Source of the DNA: Lateolabrax maculatus
Lineage: Eukaryota > Chordata > Actinopteri > Acropomatiformes > Lateolabracidae
Assembly (NCBI GenBank): GCA_031216445.1
Contig: CM062201.1
Coordinates: 3,190,001 to 3,254,000, forward strand
DNA: 64,000 nucleotides
Direction: 5' to 3'
The notes below the pieces were generated by a model that saw only the letters and a program-made list of their open reading frames with translations, was not told the DNA's origin and did not search any database. Both the position numbers and the translations under genes were made by a program. This document shows positions 1-12,100 of the stretch, piece after piece. Position 1 is the first letter of the stretch, and every line of letters starts with the position of its first letter.

Positions 1-1270
1 GGTTATCAAAGAGGAGAGGATTTAAAAGATCTATCAGATTCCTCGGGGGAGGGGATCGTGTAAAGCCAGAGATCACTTTCTCAGAAAGGGAGGTTGGCGG
101 ACCGGGATGAGAAAGGAGGAAGCAGACGAGGAACAAGAGAGATGTCGGCATAAACAACTCTGCAATTCCACAGATTTTCCTTTGAAGTTTCAATCGACTC
201 ACTTTTATTTTTAGAGCTTTCCCCTCCCATCGCACAAGCTCAACCCAGCTGTATTCAAATCAACTTTACTCAGAAAGATGAAATGATAAAACACAGAAAA
301 CAGTGGCCAATTATATCTGTAGTCCTAATGCACTGAATAAATCATTATATTGCTCTTAGAAGGAAAGGGTGATCATTCATTGTCTGGTGTTTTCCAGGCT
401 TCATTCAGCTTTTTTATTTCAAACAAAAACCGCAGCGAATGCCCAGTACAGCCCTACTGTTGACTGTCTCATTACTATCACATTGACACACAAAAGAGAA
501 GTGGACTAAATAGCAGTTCCACTCATATTTTTAGCTTGACAAATGGTGTCTTGGCTGCAATTTGCAGCGCAGTTGTAGGATTTTTAATGCTTGCATACCA
601 ATGGGCAAAAGATTTCACACAACCCACTGTGACTCCATATTGAACCCAGGGAGCTGGCATCATTGTGCACTGCCATAAACCTCCAGGAGAGCATGATGAT
701 AAAAATGTGAGCCGTTAAGGGTTTAGCTGCCTGACTGCATGAAAGCTGCTGGGCTGATATGATGCTCTGATCATCTAACGTTAAACAGTGAGGCATAGAT
801 GTCACCTGTAGGCATGAAAAGATGCAAAAAAAGGTGGAAATCAAGTCTAACCAATGCTAAAGCTGAACCCTATGATAGCGACTGTTTGCCTACCATTACA
901 AGCTGGAGAGAAGCAGCAACCTCAGTGCAGGGCCTCAGCCGGCGTCTCTCTTTCACTACTGTGAGTTCAACTGCTGGAACTAATACTGGGATCCATTAGC
1001 ACCTGACTCACTCAAGAGCTGTGGATTGCTGTCACATAACTGCTGCCAGAGAGAGAGGCCAAATGGCTAGCTGAGTCTAGATGTAATCATTATGTGGGGG
1101 AGTTTAGCTCACCCAGACTAAATATACTACTGGCCCGAGAGTGATCATACAAGAAATGTTGTCTTATTTTTTCTGTAAAGAGAGCAAAACAATGTCCTGA
1201 GGCCAACGGCTGACTTTATCTGTTGAAGCAACATTTATCACTGTCACACAGCAGAACATAGCCAAGCATT
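1..1270. other. No recognisable gene or repeat
   Basis: Sequence-complex, non-repetitive DNA. Only short chance reading frames occur on either strand, none with a recognisable domain. No microsatellite or inverted repeat stands out. Probably unique intergenic or intronic sequence. Confidence 0.5.
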
Positions 1271-1275
1271 GAAGA

Positions 1276-1753
1276 ATGGTTCCTAGAACCTGGTTCTGGT
1301 TCTGGGCTGGTGCTAGCTCTGATTCGCAGGTTGGTTCAACTCGCAAACCTTCTAAGAACTGGTTCGGCTTTTCCACGGGCTAGAGAGCCACGTCATTGCA
1401 TCACTGAACACGTCTGTGAATGCCTCTGCTTTCACGTCAATGCTAGCACCAAATTCGAGTACAACAACAACAATGGCAGACTACAGCGTCTCATTACAAG
1501 TGTTGCTCCCGGCTTGATGAGCTTGCACTGGCACCCAGACGCGACTGGTCTGACGCAATTGCGCTGCCCATCGCAACTGCTATGGACAGCAATTAGTTTC
1601 AGGCGTTCACCGAGGTGTTTTTTTAAAAATGGCAGTCACAGAGTTTTGGCGGTCTTGGTTGGTCATGATAATTCCGCCCCCAGCCCCTCATGTAATCGGC
1701 TCCTGGTTGTAGACCGCGCTGAGTGTTGGTGCCACTCTTGAACCAGTCTTTAG
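1276..1753 (+). repeat. Degenerate dispersed repeat, MITE-like
   Basis: The block opens with repeated 'ggttctggttctgg' and 'ctggtgctag' and closes with 'gttggtgccactcttgaacc'. The end, read in reverse complement, resembles the start loosely. It is more GC- and CpG-rich than its flanks. The layout agrees with my recollection of a roughly 500-bp dispersed element in teleost genomes that starts and ends with GGTTC/GGCACC-like termini. A 143-codon frame crosses it (1310-1741) but matches no family I know and carries no motif, so I do not call it a gene. Family assignment is uncertain, and the ends may be off by tens of bases. Confidence 0.4.
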
Positions 1754-1759
1754 GCCTAC

Positions 1760-4700
1760 ATCTAAAGACCCAACTGACTTTCACTTTGACTTTTCATCAC
1801 TCCTCAGTTACTTACTACAAGCTGTAAACATCCAGTCAAAAAGGTTGATCTCAGCTTGTACCTAAACAAAGCGCAGCTCAATATAAATTAACAGCTCCTA
1901 CAAGGAAGTGAAAAAGAGCGCACTACAGAGAGGAGAGCTACAGAGCTGAATAGTCTGGCAGGCCACTGTGATGTGTGAGGAGCCGGGAACAGTCAGTCAT
2001 CTGTGAGAAGTGTCCCTGTGGTCTGATAGTTTTCATACACTCACAGGGCTAATGACGTGCCTTGGCAAATTCAATTCACCGATGCATCCATCAATTTGCA
2101 CGTCCATTGCTTTCTGCTGCCTTGATGCATTGGAGGCAGTTCCCCTAATGGCAAAATAAATGCTGCAACATTAGCTATCATAGGGGCCTCACGATATTTG
2201 AAAGTGGAGGCTGGGAATTGTTTTATTCTGAAGAAATCAAAAATAACACGCCCACCACTTCTTTGTCTGTGTTGCAGCTGCATCTACAGAAGACACAAAA
2301 AAAATCACCTTTTTCTCGTGCTCAACAACTTGTATCAACTCCCAGGCTAAACAAAGAAAATCCATAAGGTAGATTTAGAGAAGAGCTCTGTGATCAGTGG
2401 TTAAATCCTACTGAACCCCACTCAAGTGTGTGTACACGCTCAAATGCTCTCCTTTGACACACACAAACATACATTTCGAACTATTTCAGAGCCCCCTCCA
2501 AACTATTGACCATGAAGAAGCCGCCATTCCCTTTGCATTGAAGTGGCGCTCCAGATTAAGAGAGCGTGGGCAGCACTTAGGAAGCCTCCTTATCAGCCAG
2601 ATAAGGTGCTCTCTCTGAGAGCTCCCCCACATCATCAGTGCAATGCTCATTAAACCTATTAGCATAACAGCCAATAGCCAGTGGTTATAACTCCCCTGCA
2701 CAAATACCAAGCCTCATCACATGATCAGCCTCACAGCTGTTAAGCTCATCAAGGCGTTGACACTGCGATGGGTGTTTCTGGATGAGTGAGAAATGTATTT
2801 TTAGCTGTTTGTACATGTATTCACCTGCAGCATGTAACAATTTAACACAGGGAAAATAATCAACACACAATATTGCAATAATGTGAAGGGCCGAAGGGTG
2901 CAGGAAGAAACGTGTTCCAAATGATGGGTTCCATTCCAAAATACATTATCCATATGCTGCCTTTTCAAAATGAACACTCTGATTGTTCCTTTTTTGTGCC
3001 TGCCGGGTGGCTTATCAGCATTTACGGGCTTCCTGCAGTGGAGCAGCTGTATGGATGAGCAAAGCTACAGGGTTAAGTAAAAATTATGGAAGACTGTGAT
3101 GTTCGAAACTTTAATTTGAAATAACTCCTCTGGGATTTTGGAGGAAATTTCTCATCTGAGAAACAGATTAAATCTTAACAGAAGCACTTGATTCCACTTG
3201 TTTTTGGGTGGTCATGGTCTTCTGTGGATGTGCAATACGTGGCGAGACTGGTGAAGTGTGCATCAGTTCACATTACCCACATCTCACCCAAACGTCTCAA
3301 ACGAACAAATCTTCCAGGGTGAAATCATGGTCATGGTCAAGAGGAACCGACACCAACTGTCCAAACCCGCCCAACCCCAAGAGGTTTTAGTCTGTGTAAC
3401 GGCCATTAAACACAGGATCCAGGGGAGAAACATTTCGGCTATATTCCAGTGTATAAATGCCTGTATTTACTGGCTACTGACTTAAAATACATTTTTAATT
3501 ATGCATTTAATTTGATTTTGTCACCACACATGCACCAAAAAAACGAATCTCTTTCCCCTGCCTGGCTGTTTTAAAGCAGCTGAATTCACCAAATAGTTGT
3601 TCCCTTTGCATATTTTTCTGTTTCTGTTGTCAGGCAAGGAACAAGTACAGGAATTCAGGTTTCATAAATATTGTGTTGACCAGCAGTCATAACCAAGCTG
3701 CTGAGCTGCCGATGAAATCCTTACTTTATAATCACGACGTGGTCAGACATTATAAACAAGAATACAGGTTAATGGAGATCGGCTGTACTTTAAAATGAGT
3801 GATGACAGAGAACGTTAGAAGCAAAAAAAGAGGTTTCTGCAAACATGTATTTATGCTGGTAAAACACAAATAATGCTGGTAAAACAGTTGCAAACCATAT
3901 TCTAAATGTGGCTACTAAAGAACACCCTGACACAGCCAATATAACACCAGTTTCACCTTTGCTCCTGACAGACAAATGTTTTTCAGTCTACGAACGAATC
4001 CTCTCAACAAACACTCATAAGCACTTAACAAGTACCTGAACGAGGGCTGTTTGCCATCTTGTAATCCTTCTGATATTGACACTGTTTCCACACCGTAACT
4101 GCAGCTCCTTCCTAATCCCTTGTTCTTTCAGTAAAACTCTTAGATGATGTGTTTCTGGGTCACCATCTCTGATCAAAGACAGAAACAAAGCAGGCCCTCC
4201 GAGCACGGCCATCGACCTGCCACAAGTCCCTGCAAAAAGGCCAACGTTTTAATAAGAGCTCTGTGCTGTTGCTTTGTTATCATCCCTTTCAGCGGGGCCG
4301 TGCCCGAGACCACAAAAGACGTCTCATATTCTGCCGGGACATTCTTCTCACATACTTGCTAATGAAACACCCGTGTGTGTAAAGGGTCATGGAGCTATTT
4401 CACCCAAGAATCAAGCCAGCCCCGTCCACTCAGTGAGGTGAGACCCATCTGCTGCTGCTGGATTACCTTCTTTTTCAATCTAACTGCAGAAGTCCCTGAA
4501 TGCAACCTCAAGGACTGTGATATTTAATACAGTTTGTCCCCCCTTTAATAATGGATCAGAGATTTAGGCTGGATAATGATGGTGGAGACGCACTGTATAC
4601 TTACTATACTGTATGTGGACATGATGTATACAAACGTGAATGACTGTATTTGTGGAAGTGAATTTATGAGTTTAATGTTGACTTCAGCTTGTGATGGATT

Positions 4701-5460
4701 AACGGGACAAAGCAAGTAGGAGGTGACAAGAAGCTGCAGCCAATGTCCCCGGAAGCTTGGATGACGAAGAGCACACATTCATCAGTGAATGTTTGTGTAC
4801 ATGTTGCATCGACTTCACTCTGTTTCCAACTACGACAGTGGGGAAGGAAAAAAGGGACAAAGTATCTGCAAATGACTGGGCCATCAATCAGGTGCTGCCT
4901 CCCTTTAAGTCTTTTTTGGCTTGGCCTGGACACACCAGAAACGTGCACATGAAACAGATGGTAACGTAGTGACTGCTCCTTGTCTCTCCGTTACCTCAAA
5001 GGTCAGCAATCAAGACAGTTTTCTATTGGTAAAAGTATCACGTTAGAGTTAATAAAAGTTGAACTCACTGCAGCAGATGAGTGATATTCCATCAAAATAG
5101 ATTTCACTGTTGTAATTGCTGGTGGGACTGGGCTGGAATTTAAGTTTGTTGGTTTTGCCGACTGTTTGGAGCATAATATCTTTCTGCAGAATTACCCTTT
5201 AATGACCCAATGACCTTTTTCTCTAGCATCACCCAAAGGCTAAATATAGTTTGACTCCAGTGCTGATAAGGTTCTATGAATAGATAAATGATCAGTATTC
5301 TCTCTGACATGTTCATAGTGTGAGGTATAATGAACATCGCAGCAGGTTTTTTTGGCTTTGGACCATAGAATTAGTCAAAATAGATTTTGAGTATTTACAA
5401 AAAAAATCATCAATCCCTAAATAGCACAATTCCTGAAAAACCCATGTTAGTAAAGGCGTA
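1760..5460. other. Non-coding stretch with no gene recognised
   Basis: About 3.7 kb of mixed-complexity DNA with no supported exon. It contains the GATA-type palindrome listed separately and a small tandem duplication of 'atgctggtaaaac' at about 3853-3886. Reading frames here are short and lack domain signatures. Confidence 0.5.
2588..2606. promoter_or_regulatory. Palindromic pair of GATA-type sites
   Basis: A perfect 7-bp inverted repeat, CCTTATC and GATAAGG, is separated by five bases. It forms two facing WGATAR-type motifs. It lies in sequence-complex DNA (about 2500-2720) free of simple repeats, which also carries TTAAAC and CATTAG motifs. GATA factors are known to bind paired sites, but use here is inference: such motifs also occur by chance. 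Confidence 0.25.
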
Positions 5461-5465
5461 GTGTG

Positions 5466-5468
<3 letters not shown>

Positions 5469-5518
<50 letters not shown>

Positions 5519-5526
5519 GGGGGGGG
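5469..5526 (+). repeat. (TG)17 followed by a 25-base G run
   Basis: A pure TG dinucleotide repeat (5469-5502) runs straight into an uninterrupted run of 25 G (5502-5526). The G run could form a G-quadruplex on this strand. Its exact length is likely to be unreliable in the assembly. Confidence 0.95.
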
Positions 5527-8500
5527 TGTCAGCATATCTGCCTTTTCAATTGTAACAATGAGCAAAACAAGACATAACACTGAAAGACAAGTTTGTCAAT
5601 AAAACGCTGCATTGCTTCTGCCCACTGGCACATTCTGACCTAAGACCTAATGTGACATTTTCACAAAGGCAATATGCGGTATCACACACACATGTGCACA
5701 CACAAAGACACACAGATGACTGCCCGCGCAAATGGGTCACATTAAAGTTCAACCAATACGGGATTTTGAATGTCAGTGTCGAACGGAAGCTGCTCAGGCT
5801 GAAACTTTGTGCCACAATTCATTATCTTTATCATGATATGCACAAATATTCCTAATAACAAATGTTTACAGCATTAGTGCATTATAATTAAAATCCATCA
5901 ACCATAATATGATCAACATATTTATTACAACCAGTGCAGGTTAAAGGCTTCCATAGACAACCAGTGTGATAAGTCTCCAGTGAATATGTCATTAAACAAA
6001 TTGCTGGTATTGATCATATCCTTTCCCTTCTTGACAGGACAATATAATTAAACTGATACAGTAACTTCCCTCACTTTAAGATGTGAATTGTGAATCTCAA
6101 AGCAGATTTATTCATGAATATATATCATTAAGCCAAAGTCTCATGTGATAACACTTGAGCAGCGTGACACTGATGGTGCCGGGGTTAAAGGACAAGTTCT
6201 AATAAGGACCACCCAAAAAGAAGAAGAAGAAGCCATATCTAATTTAGTCCTGTGACCCCTAAGTGGTGTCAATATTTATTGACCATAATTCCAATTCTAC
6301 AAATCGAACAACATAAACTGTCATGAGGAAAGAGAGAAGTAGCTTAGTTCCAGACCTGTGAATCACTGGCCTCATTTCAGACATTTTGAGCAATTCAAAT
6401 CTGTTATCATAAGGTCTGATATTACGCTTATTGATTGATGGCTGTTTCTACTGGTTGGAGAAAGAATCAGCTTTGCAGGCAGGATTACGAATGGGGACAT
6501 CATGTTCCTACATAGCCAGCCAGCTAACTAGCTACAGTATTGATTTTTTTAATATATTTTTTTGCGCAGAAGTAGTAGTTGTGGAGAGTTCTCACTCTAG
6601 ACTGAAGTATGGGACAGATGGACAAACCAGCCAGCATCTCCACCATTACTGTAGTTCCTGCTGATTGCAAACCAATAACAGGATTTTAAGGATGCAACTT
6701 AATGTTGGATTTTGTCATTGGTGCACATACTGAACTGTGTGCCTGTGATATGACAGGCAGCAAAGATGATAACCACTATTCATTTGGGATCACAAAAGAA
6801 ACTGTCACTTGTCATTTGCAAAGTAAGTCTGTTGTCAAACACGACAAGCTCCCAAACTGTGGCTTCCAGTGGAGATACCACCGCTATACATGCATCAAGA
6901 ACAAGAATTTCTTAATGCAAATACCATTAATAAATTTGATTTCATTTTCTCCAATCATATTTTTAACTCATTAATTCTGCTACTTCTTCTGAACACAGCT
7001 GTAAGCACAACCTTATTTTTACCCTCAGCAAAAGTGCACATCCTCACTCCCCAGTTTATATTTCATGAGGATGCACTGAGATGAATGCAGCCTCTGAAGT
7101 GTTCTTTTAAAATAATTTGGACATTGCATCAGGAAGTTGTTGGTGACTCAACTAAAAGCCTACTCTCATCTGCTGCGAGACAGTGAGAGGAGGGATAAGA
7201 CAGAGCTACACACGACAGTCTTTTATCCTCAATATAAAAACATGAAATAATGGAGATGCTTGGAGTTAGCGATGATTGGGTCCATTTGTACTTATTTTTT
7301 CTAACAAAGTGCCAAAGGCAGGTACTGTGACTGCGTTTAGGACGCTTTTCAGTAATTGCTATCCACCTCTGATATGACGGAGATTCCTTAAAGCTTTTGT
7401 TTTTTACAATTTGATTCAATAATTACAATATTTCGTCAATGATAATAGAGGTGTCACTCCTTCCTTGATCTGTCCCTCTTTCTGTCCATCTGTCCAACAT
7501 GTGTCTTTTCAAAATAATAATTTGACATTGACTGGGCAGGACAGCATGGTTTTTTGGGGACTTCCAAAACAAATTACCATTACAAAAATGATTCCAATGA
7601 CTGTTGATCTGCCATCAGTATAGTTAAGGTTTGGTTTGGTTCAGGCGCAAGAACTACTTGGTTGGGGTGAGTGTTATCCCAAGGGTTAAGGTGAAGGTCA
7701 CAGTGTAGGTTAAAAACAACTTTGTTAAGGTTAGGGTACCATTGTTGTCAGGGGTAAAAGAAAAACTGCTCAGTTAGTTAGTTGATGATCATTCCTGAAT
7801 GATCATCCCTCTCACAAGGTTTTGAGGCTCTATTACAACATCTTGAGATTTCTGCCTTGGTTCTGATAGACAAGAGTCATTTTTCATGGGAGGACAGTCT
7901 TGTCCAAATGTGTAGCTTTGGTTTTAACTTTGGTAGGGACATATAAATTCTCTCTTTCCATATACACATCTGTGTGCCCATATGAACAGCTGGTGTCTGC
8001 AAGACATTTACTTCATTCAGTATGTATTTGCTGATATAATTTGCCTAATACAGAACATGTATCCTATGTTTTTTTAAATATTTTTCATTTTATTTTATCG
8101 ATCTGAGACTAAAACTGTGCACTGATTACAAATTAGCCAACACCTGACTGCTGAAATTTAAAAATAACACCAGGTGACTGTTGATGTCAATTATGTCCAG
8201 CATTTTTTTAATTTTGCAGTGTTTAGAGCATTGAAACTATAATACTAAACGCTTCAAACGTCATTCATTCAACATTGTTGAAGTGCTACTAATACTATCA
8301 GTGCTGCAGTTAGCTGTCAGTACGTAGTCCATATAGCATATGTATGCAAAGTGTAGATAGCTCACTCTTTGACACACTCTTTGTTATTATATTATCCCAT
8401 TTTCTGCAGAAAACACACAAACCTGGCAGCTCTGCTTGGATTGTTGTTTGCACTTAAAATGAAAAGATTGCTTGTGATTGGTAAAAAATATTTTCAGACA

Positions 8501-8565
8501 CATTTCAGAAGTGCCTTAATAATGGGCACAGAACAAAATGAACATCTTGACAACTACTGGCCAGA
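5527..8565. other. Non-coding stretch with no gene recognised
   Basis: AT-rich sequence with a GAAGAAG short run at about 6219-6231. At about 7620-7760 there are scattered 'ggttaagg', 'ggttaggg' and 'acttggttggg' words, which resemble a degenerate low-complexity repeat common in fish genomes. No exon or transposase motif is visible in any frame. Confidence 0.45.
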
Positions 8566-8570
8566 TTTCC

Positions 8571-8765
8571 CTTCATGGTCCACAGAGGGTGATTCCTAAT
8601 GATTCTGGTGAATGCCCTGCACTGATAGGACCAAACATTCCTCTTGATCAATACTTTGGTACGTGATAAGGTGCCTCAAAAACTACTGTGAAAATCTATT
8701 CTCCCTAGAGGATATATCTTAATTGTTTTGGTGACGCTCCACCATCAGGTTGAGATCTGAGCAAA
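8571..8765 (-). repeat. Dispersed repeat R1, degenerate copy, reversed
   Basis: On the minus strand this shows the R1 pattern seen at 23,081 and 14,230: a 'ggcgctag'-like word, then 'attcatcctctgg' and 'accatgaa' words. On the plus strand these appear as 'catggtccacagagggtgat', 'cctagaggatatatcttaat' and 'cgctccaccatcaggt'. The copy is diverged and interrupted. R1 is my working name for a repeat that I recall as very abundant in percomorph genomes. It has no coding capacity. Confidence 0.5.
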
Positions 8766-9116
8766 ACATAATCGAAATTTAAAGTACAGCTTGCCATGAA
8801 ATGTACTGAACATGTTAGCTGAACCCCTTTCATTATGAACACCCAATTTATAGTTTTTTTGAGAAAAGATTATAAAAAGTTTTTTTCTAACTCCACCCTC
8901 TAGTAAAAATTATTGAAATATCTCAAAATGGACAGTTCATGTACTTTAACAATCATCAACGTTAAATATTGACCAAGGCCAGGTAACCAACATCCATCAA
9001 CCTCTGACTCAGAATATAGAGCAGCCAACTCTTGCTGATATCAAGTTGACACTCTTTTTTACCCGCTACCTCTACTGTAGCTTTAATATCATACCGCAAA
9101 AGATTTTCTCGAGAGT

Positions 9117-9138
9117 GGCAGGTGATTCAACACCTGCC
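9117..9138. repeat. Short perfect hairpin with E-box arms
   Basis: GGCAGGTG and CACCTGCC form an 8-bp perfect inverted repeat around a 6-base loop. Each arm holds a CAGGTG/CACCTG E-box. No function can be assigned from sequence. Confidence 0.4.
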
Positions 9139-10370
9139 CCGGGGCCTTTTGGACAAATCCCTCTGATGCATCCAAAAAAGTCATTATCATAACTGTCAAA
9201 AGCCTCAACCTGCAACCCAAGCCTTATTAAAGAGACTGTAGAATTACACTGATGCCATGGGGAACAGCTCCTGAATGAATAATGGCATTACAGCATGCTC
9301 ATCAAACAATGGCAGTAGCCCATGTGGTCTGTCAGTACGGTATAACACTTAATATATCCTTTATGATTACAGATTGCGCTATAATGTCTGCTAAGGGAGT
9401 TTAGCAATAAATGTAATGGAACTGAAGGGTATGCTGAGGATATTGATAAAAGGTGGGAAGAATTAGAAGAATAGAATTTTCCCATGTGGCCTCATAGCTA
9501 ATCAATATTCCTGCAGGCTATAGCTAGTCTATGGTCTGTGGAGGGGTTCCTCATAAAATCAGGCAGGAGGGGTTAGGTCCACCAGCACTATAACTGCTCC
9601 TTACTGTAATGATACTGGCTCAGTTACTCCACTATTAATGCATTAACAGCAATACTTTATTCAACACTTACTATCATACCACCAGCATTACTATGAAGTA
9701 TAAGTCTGGGAATGTTCTGTGTTTGTCTTATTTGTCTTATGAAAGGCCAAAGCCATGAACGGATGTATCCTACTAACAAGTGTTGTGTGTGAATCAAAGC
9801 CTGATGTATCTAAGACCTCTGTGCCATAGAGCTCTATTGTTCCAGTGAGCCACACTGTTGCACTGGGTGACATGTTCCTTCATTACCATGAACACACACA
9901 CTATAGTTTCTTTTGACTGAATCCCACACACAACGTCCTGCTGCCCCAAATACTCAGAGCACCAACTGTGGATGAATCCCCCAATGAAAATATTCCCCAA
10001 CAAGTGCACTATTTCGTTCTGTTCAATAAAACCTAGTATAAAGAGAGACAATGAAATAAAACTATAAAAAATGAAAGTATTTTATGTGTTATAACTTTAA
10101 AAACTTGAAAGTATACATTAAAAAGTTTGTGCATGTTACAGGTTTCCCAAAGAAAAAACATTAAGTATTAATTCTATAATGTGTATTCAATCAAGATACA
10201 TCACATCTTCATACTAGTCATGGACCAATTCAGTGCAGCGGTGTACCTCTGAAGAGTATTAAATGTGTTAGAGTAAGCTCAGGGAGAACCTAAAACCTCT
10301 ACGAGCCTGAACACCCCAGCGTGGAGCAGCAGTGTAGGCATTAGAGCTCTATTGTATGGCTTTGTGAAAG

Positions 10371-10860
10371 TCTGATTATAGCGCTAGGCAATGCTTCTCT
10401 GGCTGCTCTGTTCCCGCGAGCCGAGGCGATCCAACACTAATGACTCTATGGTTCTATGGTTACAGGGGCTTGGGGGAATGCTGGCAAGAATGGGAGGATG
10501 GAGGAGAGGGGGTGGAGGACTTGGTATGCCTTGATGGGTAGTTGTCAAAGATAGATGACTTAATTTTGCCTGCTTTTCCTTTCATTTTCCCTCTCTTCTC
10601 CCTCCTCGCTGTCTCTGCTCATCCTCTCCCTGACTCTGCCTCTGTCGCTGAGTCTGAAAAAGCTAAAATGGGACTTTGGCGACTGTATTTTGGCGGGAGC
10701 TTGTTAGCGCGCCGCCTCCCAGGTGATCACCTTTAAAACAGGGCTGGGCCGGCTTTGAAAGTGATCGACAATTAACAGCTTTAACCCCACGAAGGGAAAA
10801 CAAAAGGACATTTAGTTTTGAAGAGTTACATCCGGCCGAGAACTCCCAGCTTCAGTCGGC
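10371..10860. promoter_or_regulatory. CpG-richer block, candidate cis-regulatory element
   Basis: Compared with its AT-rich surroundings this block has many CpG dinucleotides, for example around 10,411-10,430 and 10,683-10,716. It contains a perfect 12-bp palindrome AGGTGATCACCT (10,721-10,732), a TTTTGGCGGGAG word (10,689-10,700) and no simple repeat. There is no convincing coding frame. Such blocks in fish intergenic DNA can be enhancers, unmethylated islands or alternative first exons, but nothing here decides between them. Confidence 0.3.
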
Positions 10861-11559
10861 ACATGAGCCACCTGCAAATTTCAGCAGAAGACTCTTTTGA
10901 AAGGTTTATCTGCTGGTGCCATAGAGAGCAGTGAATATTCATACAAGCATGTGTAGCGAGTGACAGGGCAGAGAAGGCAGCAGTGCAGGTCTGACAAAAG
11001 CTGAGATCAAGTGAACAGAAGGAAAAAGACGGAGCTGAAGGCAAAGTGAATTTGTTTTCATGAGAAACAAGGAGTCGAGACGCTGAAGCGAGTAGAAACT
11101 ACTACAGTCTACTGTCACTTCACCTCTGACGATCGCAAAGAGCTCCTCATCCTCAGATGGCCTCCTTCTTCCAAAGCCGCATGCAAGTGAAGTATGAATT
11201 CTAGACTGCTGGTTTATCTTACCTTTCTCTGGGCTCAGGCTGCGAATATTGCCGGAGTCATCCATTTGTGTATTCCCAAAAGAGGCACAGCTCCATGTGC
11301 TGCTAAAACAGGGACGGAGGGGCTGGCTTCAACCAAACCACCATCTGCAGGGCTGCTTCTGTCACAGGCATGCCTCGCCCCGTGGGTGTCATCATCCGAG
11401 GTGTGACAGAAAACGCTTTTTGGGTGAACTTACCTATCCTCTCCTCTTGCTATTCTGTCTTACTTGTACAGTCTTTCCTCTCTCCTCGCTTTCTGTCTAC
11501 ATGAAAGCCCATCCTCTGTGTCTCTGTGTGCTAGTGTGCCGGGTAACAGCGAAGACAAT

Positions 11560-12100
11560 AGTGTGGTCTTGCACACTTCTTCTTCTTCTTCTGCCTCTAC
11601 TGTACAGACTGGAAGGAGAGGGGGGTGCTGGCTGGAGAGCTTTGGGAGCGCGCTCAGTGCCGTCAACCACTCACGGCTCTTGTTTGAGAGGGGGAAGCGC
11701 TCGCTCAGAGCCGATCACCTGGGAGAATGAGCGCTATTAGACGGAGGAGGGAGGGAAGGGAGGGAGAAGAGGGAAAAGAAGAGAGAGGAAAAAAGGGGGA
11801 GGGAAAAACTGAGAGAGGAAATGGAGAGAAAGGCATCTGCTGAGATAAAGGGGAGGAGAGCGATAGAGGAGGAGAGGGATGTGAGAGTCGCGAAGGAGGC
11901 GAGGTGGCTGTGATTTGCAAGCAGCAAAGAGCAGCGGTGTGTGGCTCGCATGTTTTATTCAACACGGAGCTGCTGAGAGAGAAGACCAGCCAGGCGTGGA
12001 TGGGTTTGTCCCAGCAGTCGGCCAAGAAAGGGAGAGGCAGATGGGGGGCAAATAACAGAGAGAGGAATAAGATGAACTTCTCTCCACTTCTGTGATTTGG
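11560..12100 (+). promoter_or_regulatory. Candidate promoter or 5'UTR-like region with polypurine tract
   Basis: A CpG-containing segment (about 11,640-11,715) is followed by a purine-rich tract of AGGAGGGAGGG type (about 11,744-11,888), then a GC-moderate stretch with further CpGs. This resembles some vertebrate promoter and 5'UTR regions, where GA-rich tracts are common. I see no TATA box, no clear splice donor and no start codon leading to a recognisable protein, so a transcription start is only a possibility. The 163-codon frame at 11,249-11,740 has no domain signature and I treat it as chance. Confidence 0.25.

Noticed and set aside
1310..1741. 143-codon open frame on the plus strand
   Set aside because: It lies inside a CpG-richer dispersed repeat, has no known domain, and has no splice or promoter context.
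11249..11740. 163-codon open frame on the plus strand
   Set aside because: Low-complexity leucine- and serine-rich translation of pyrimidine-rich DNA. No domain, and overlapping frames on both strands are equally open.
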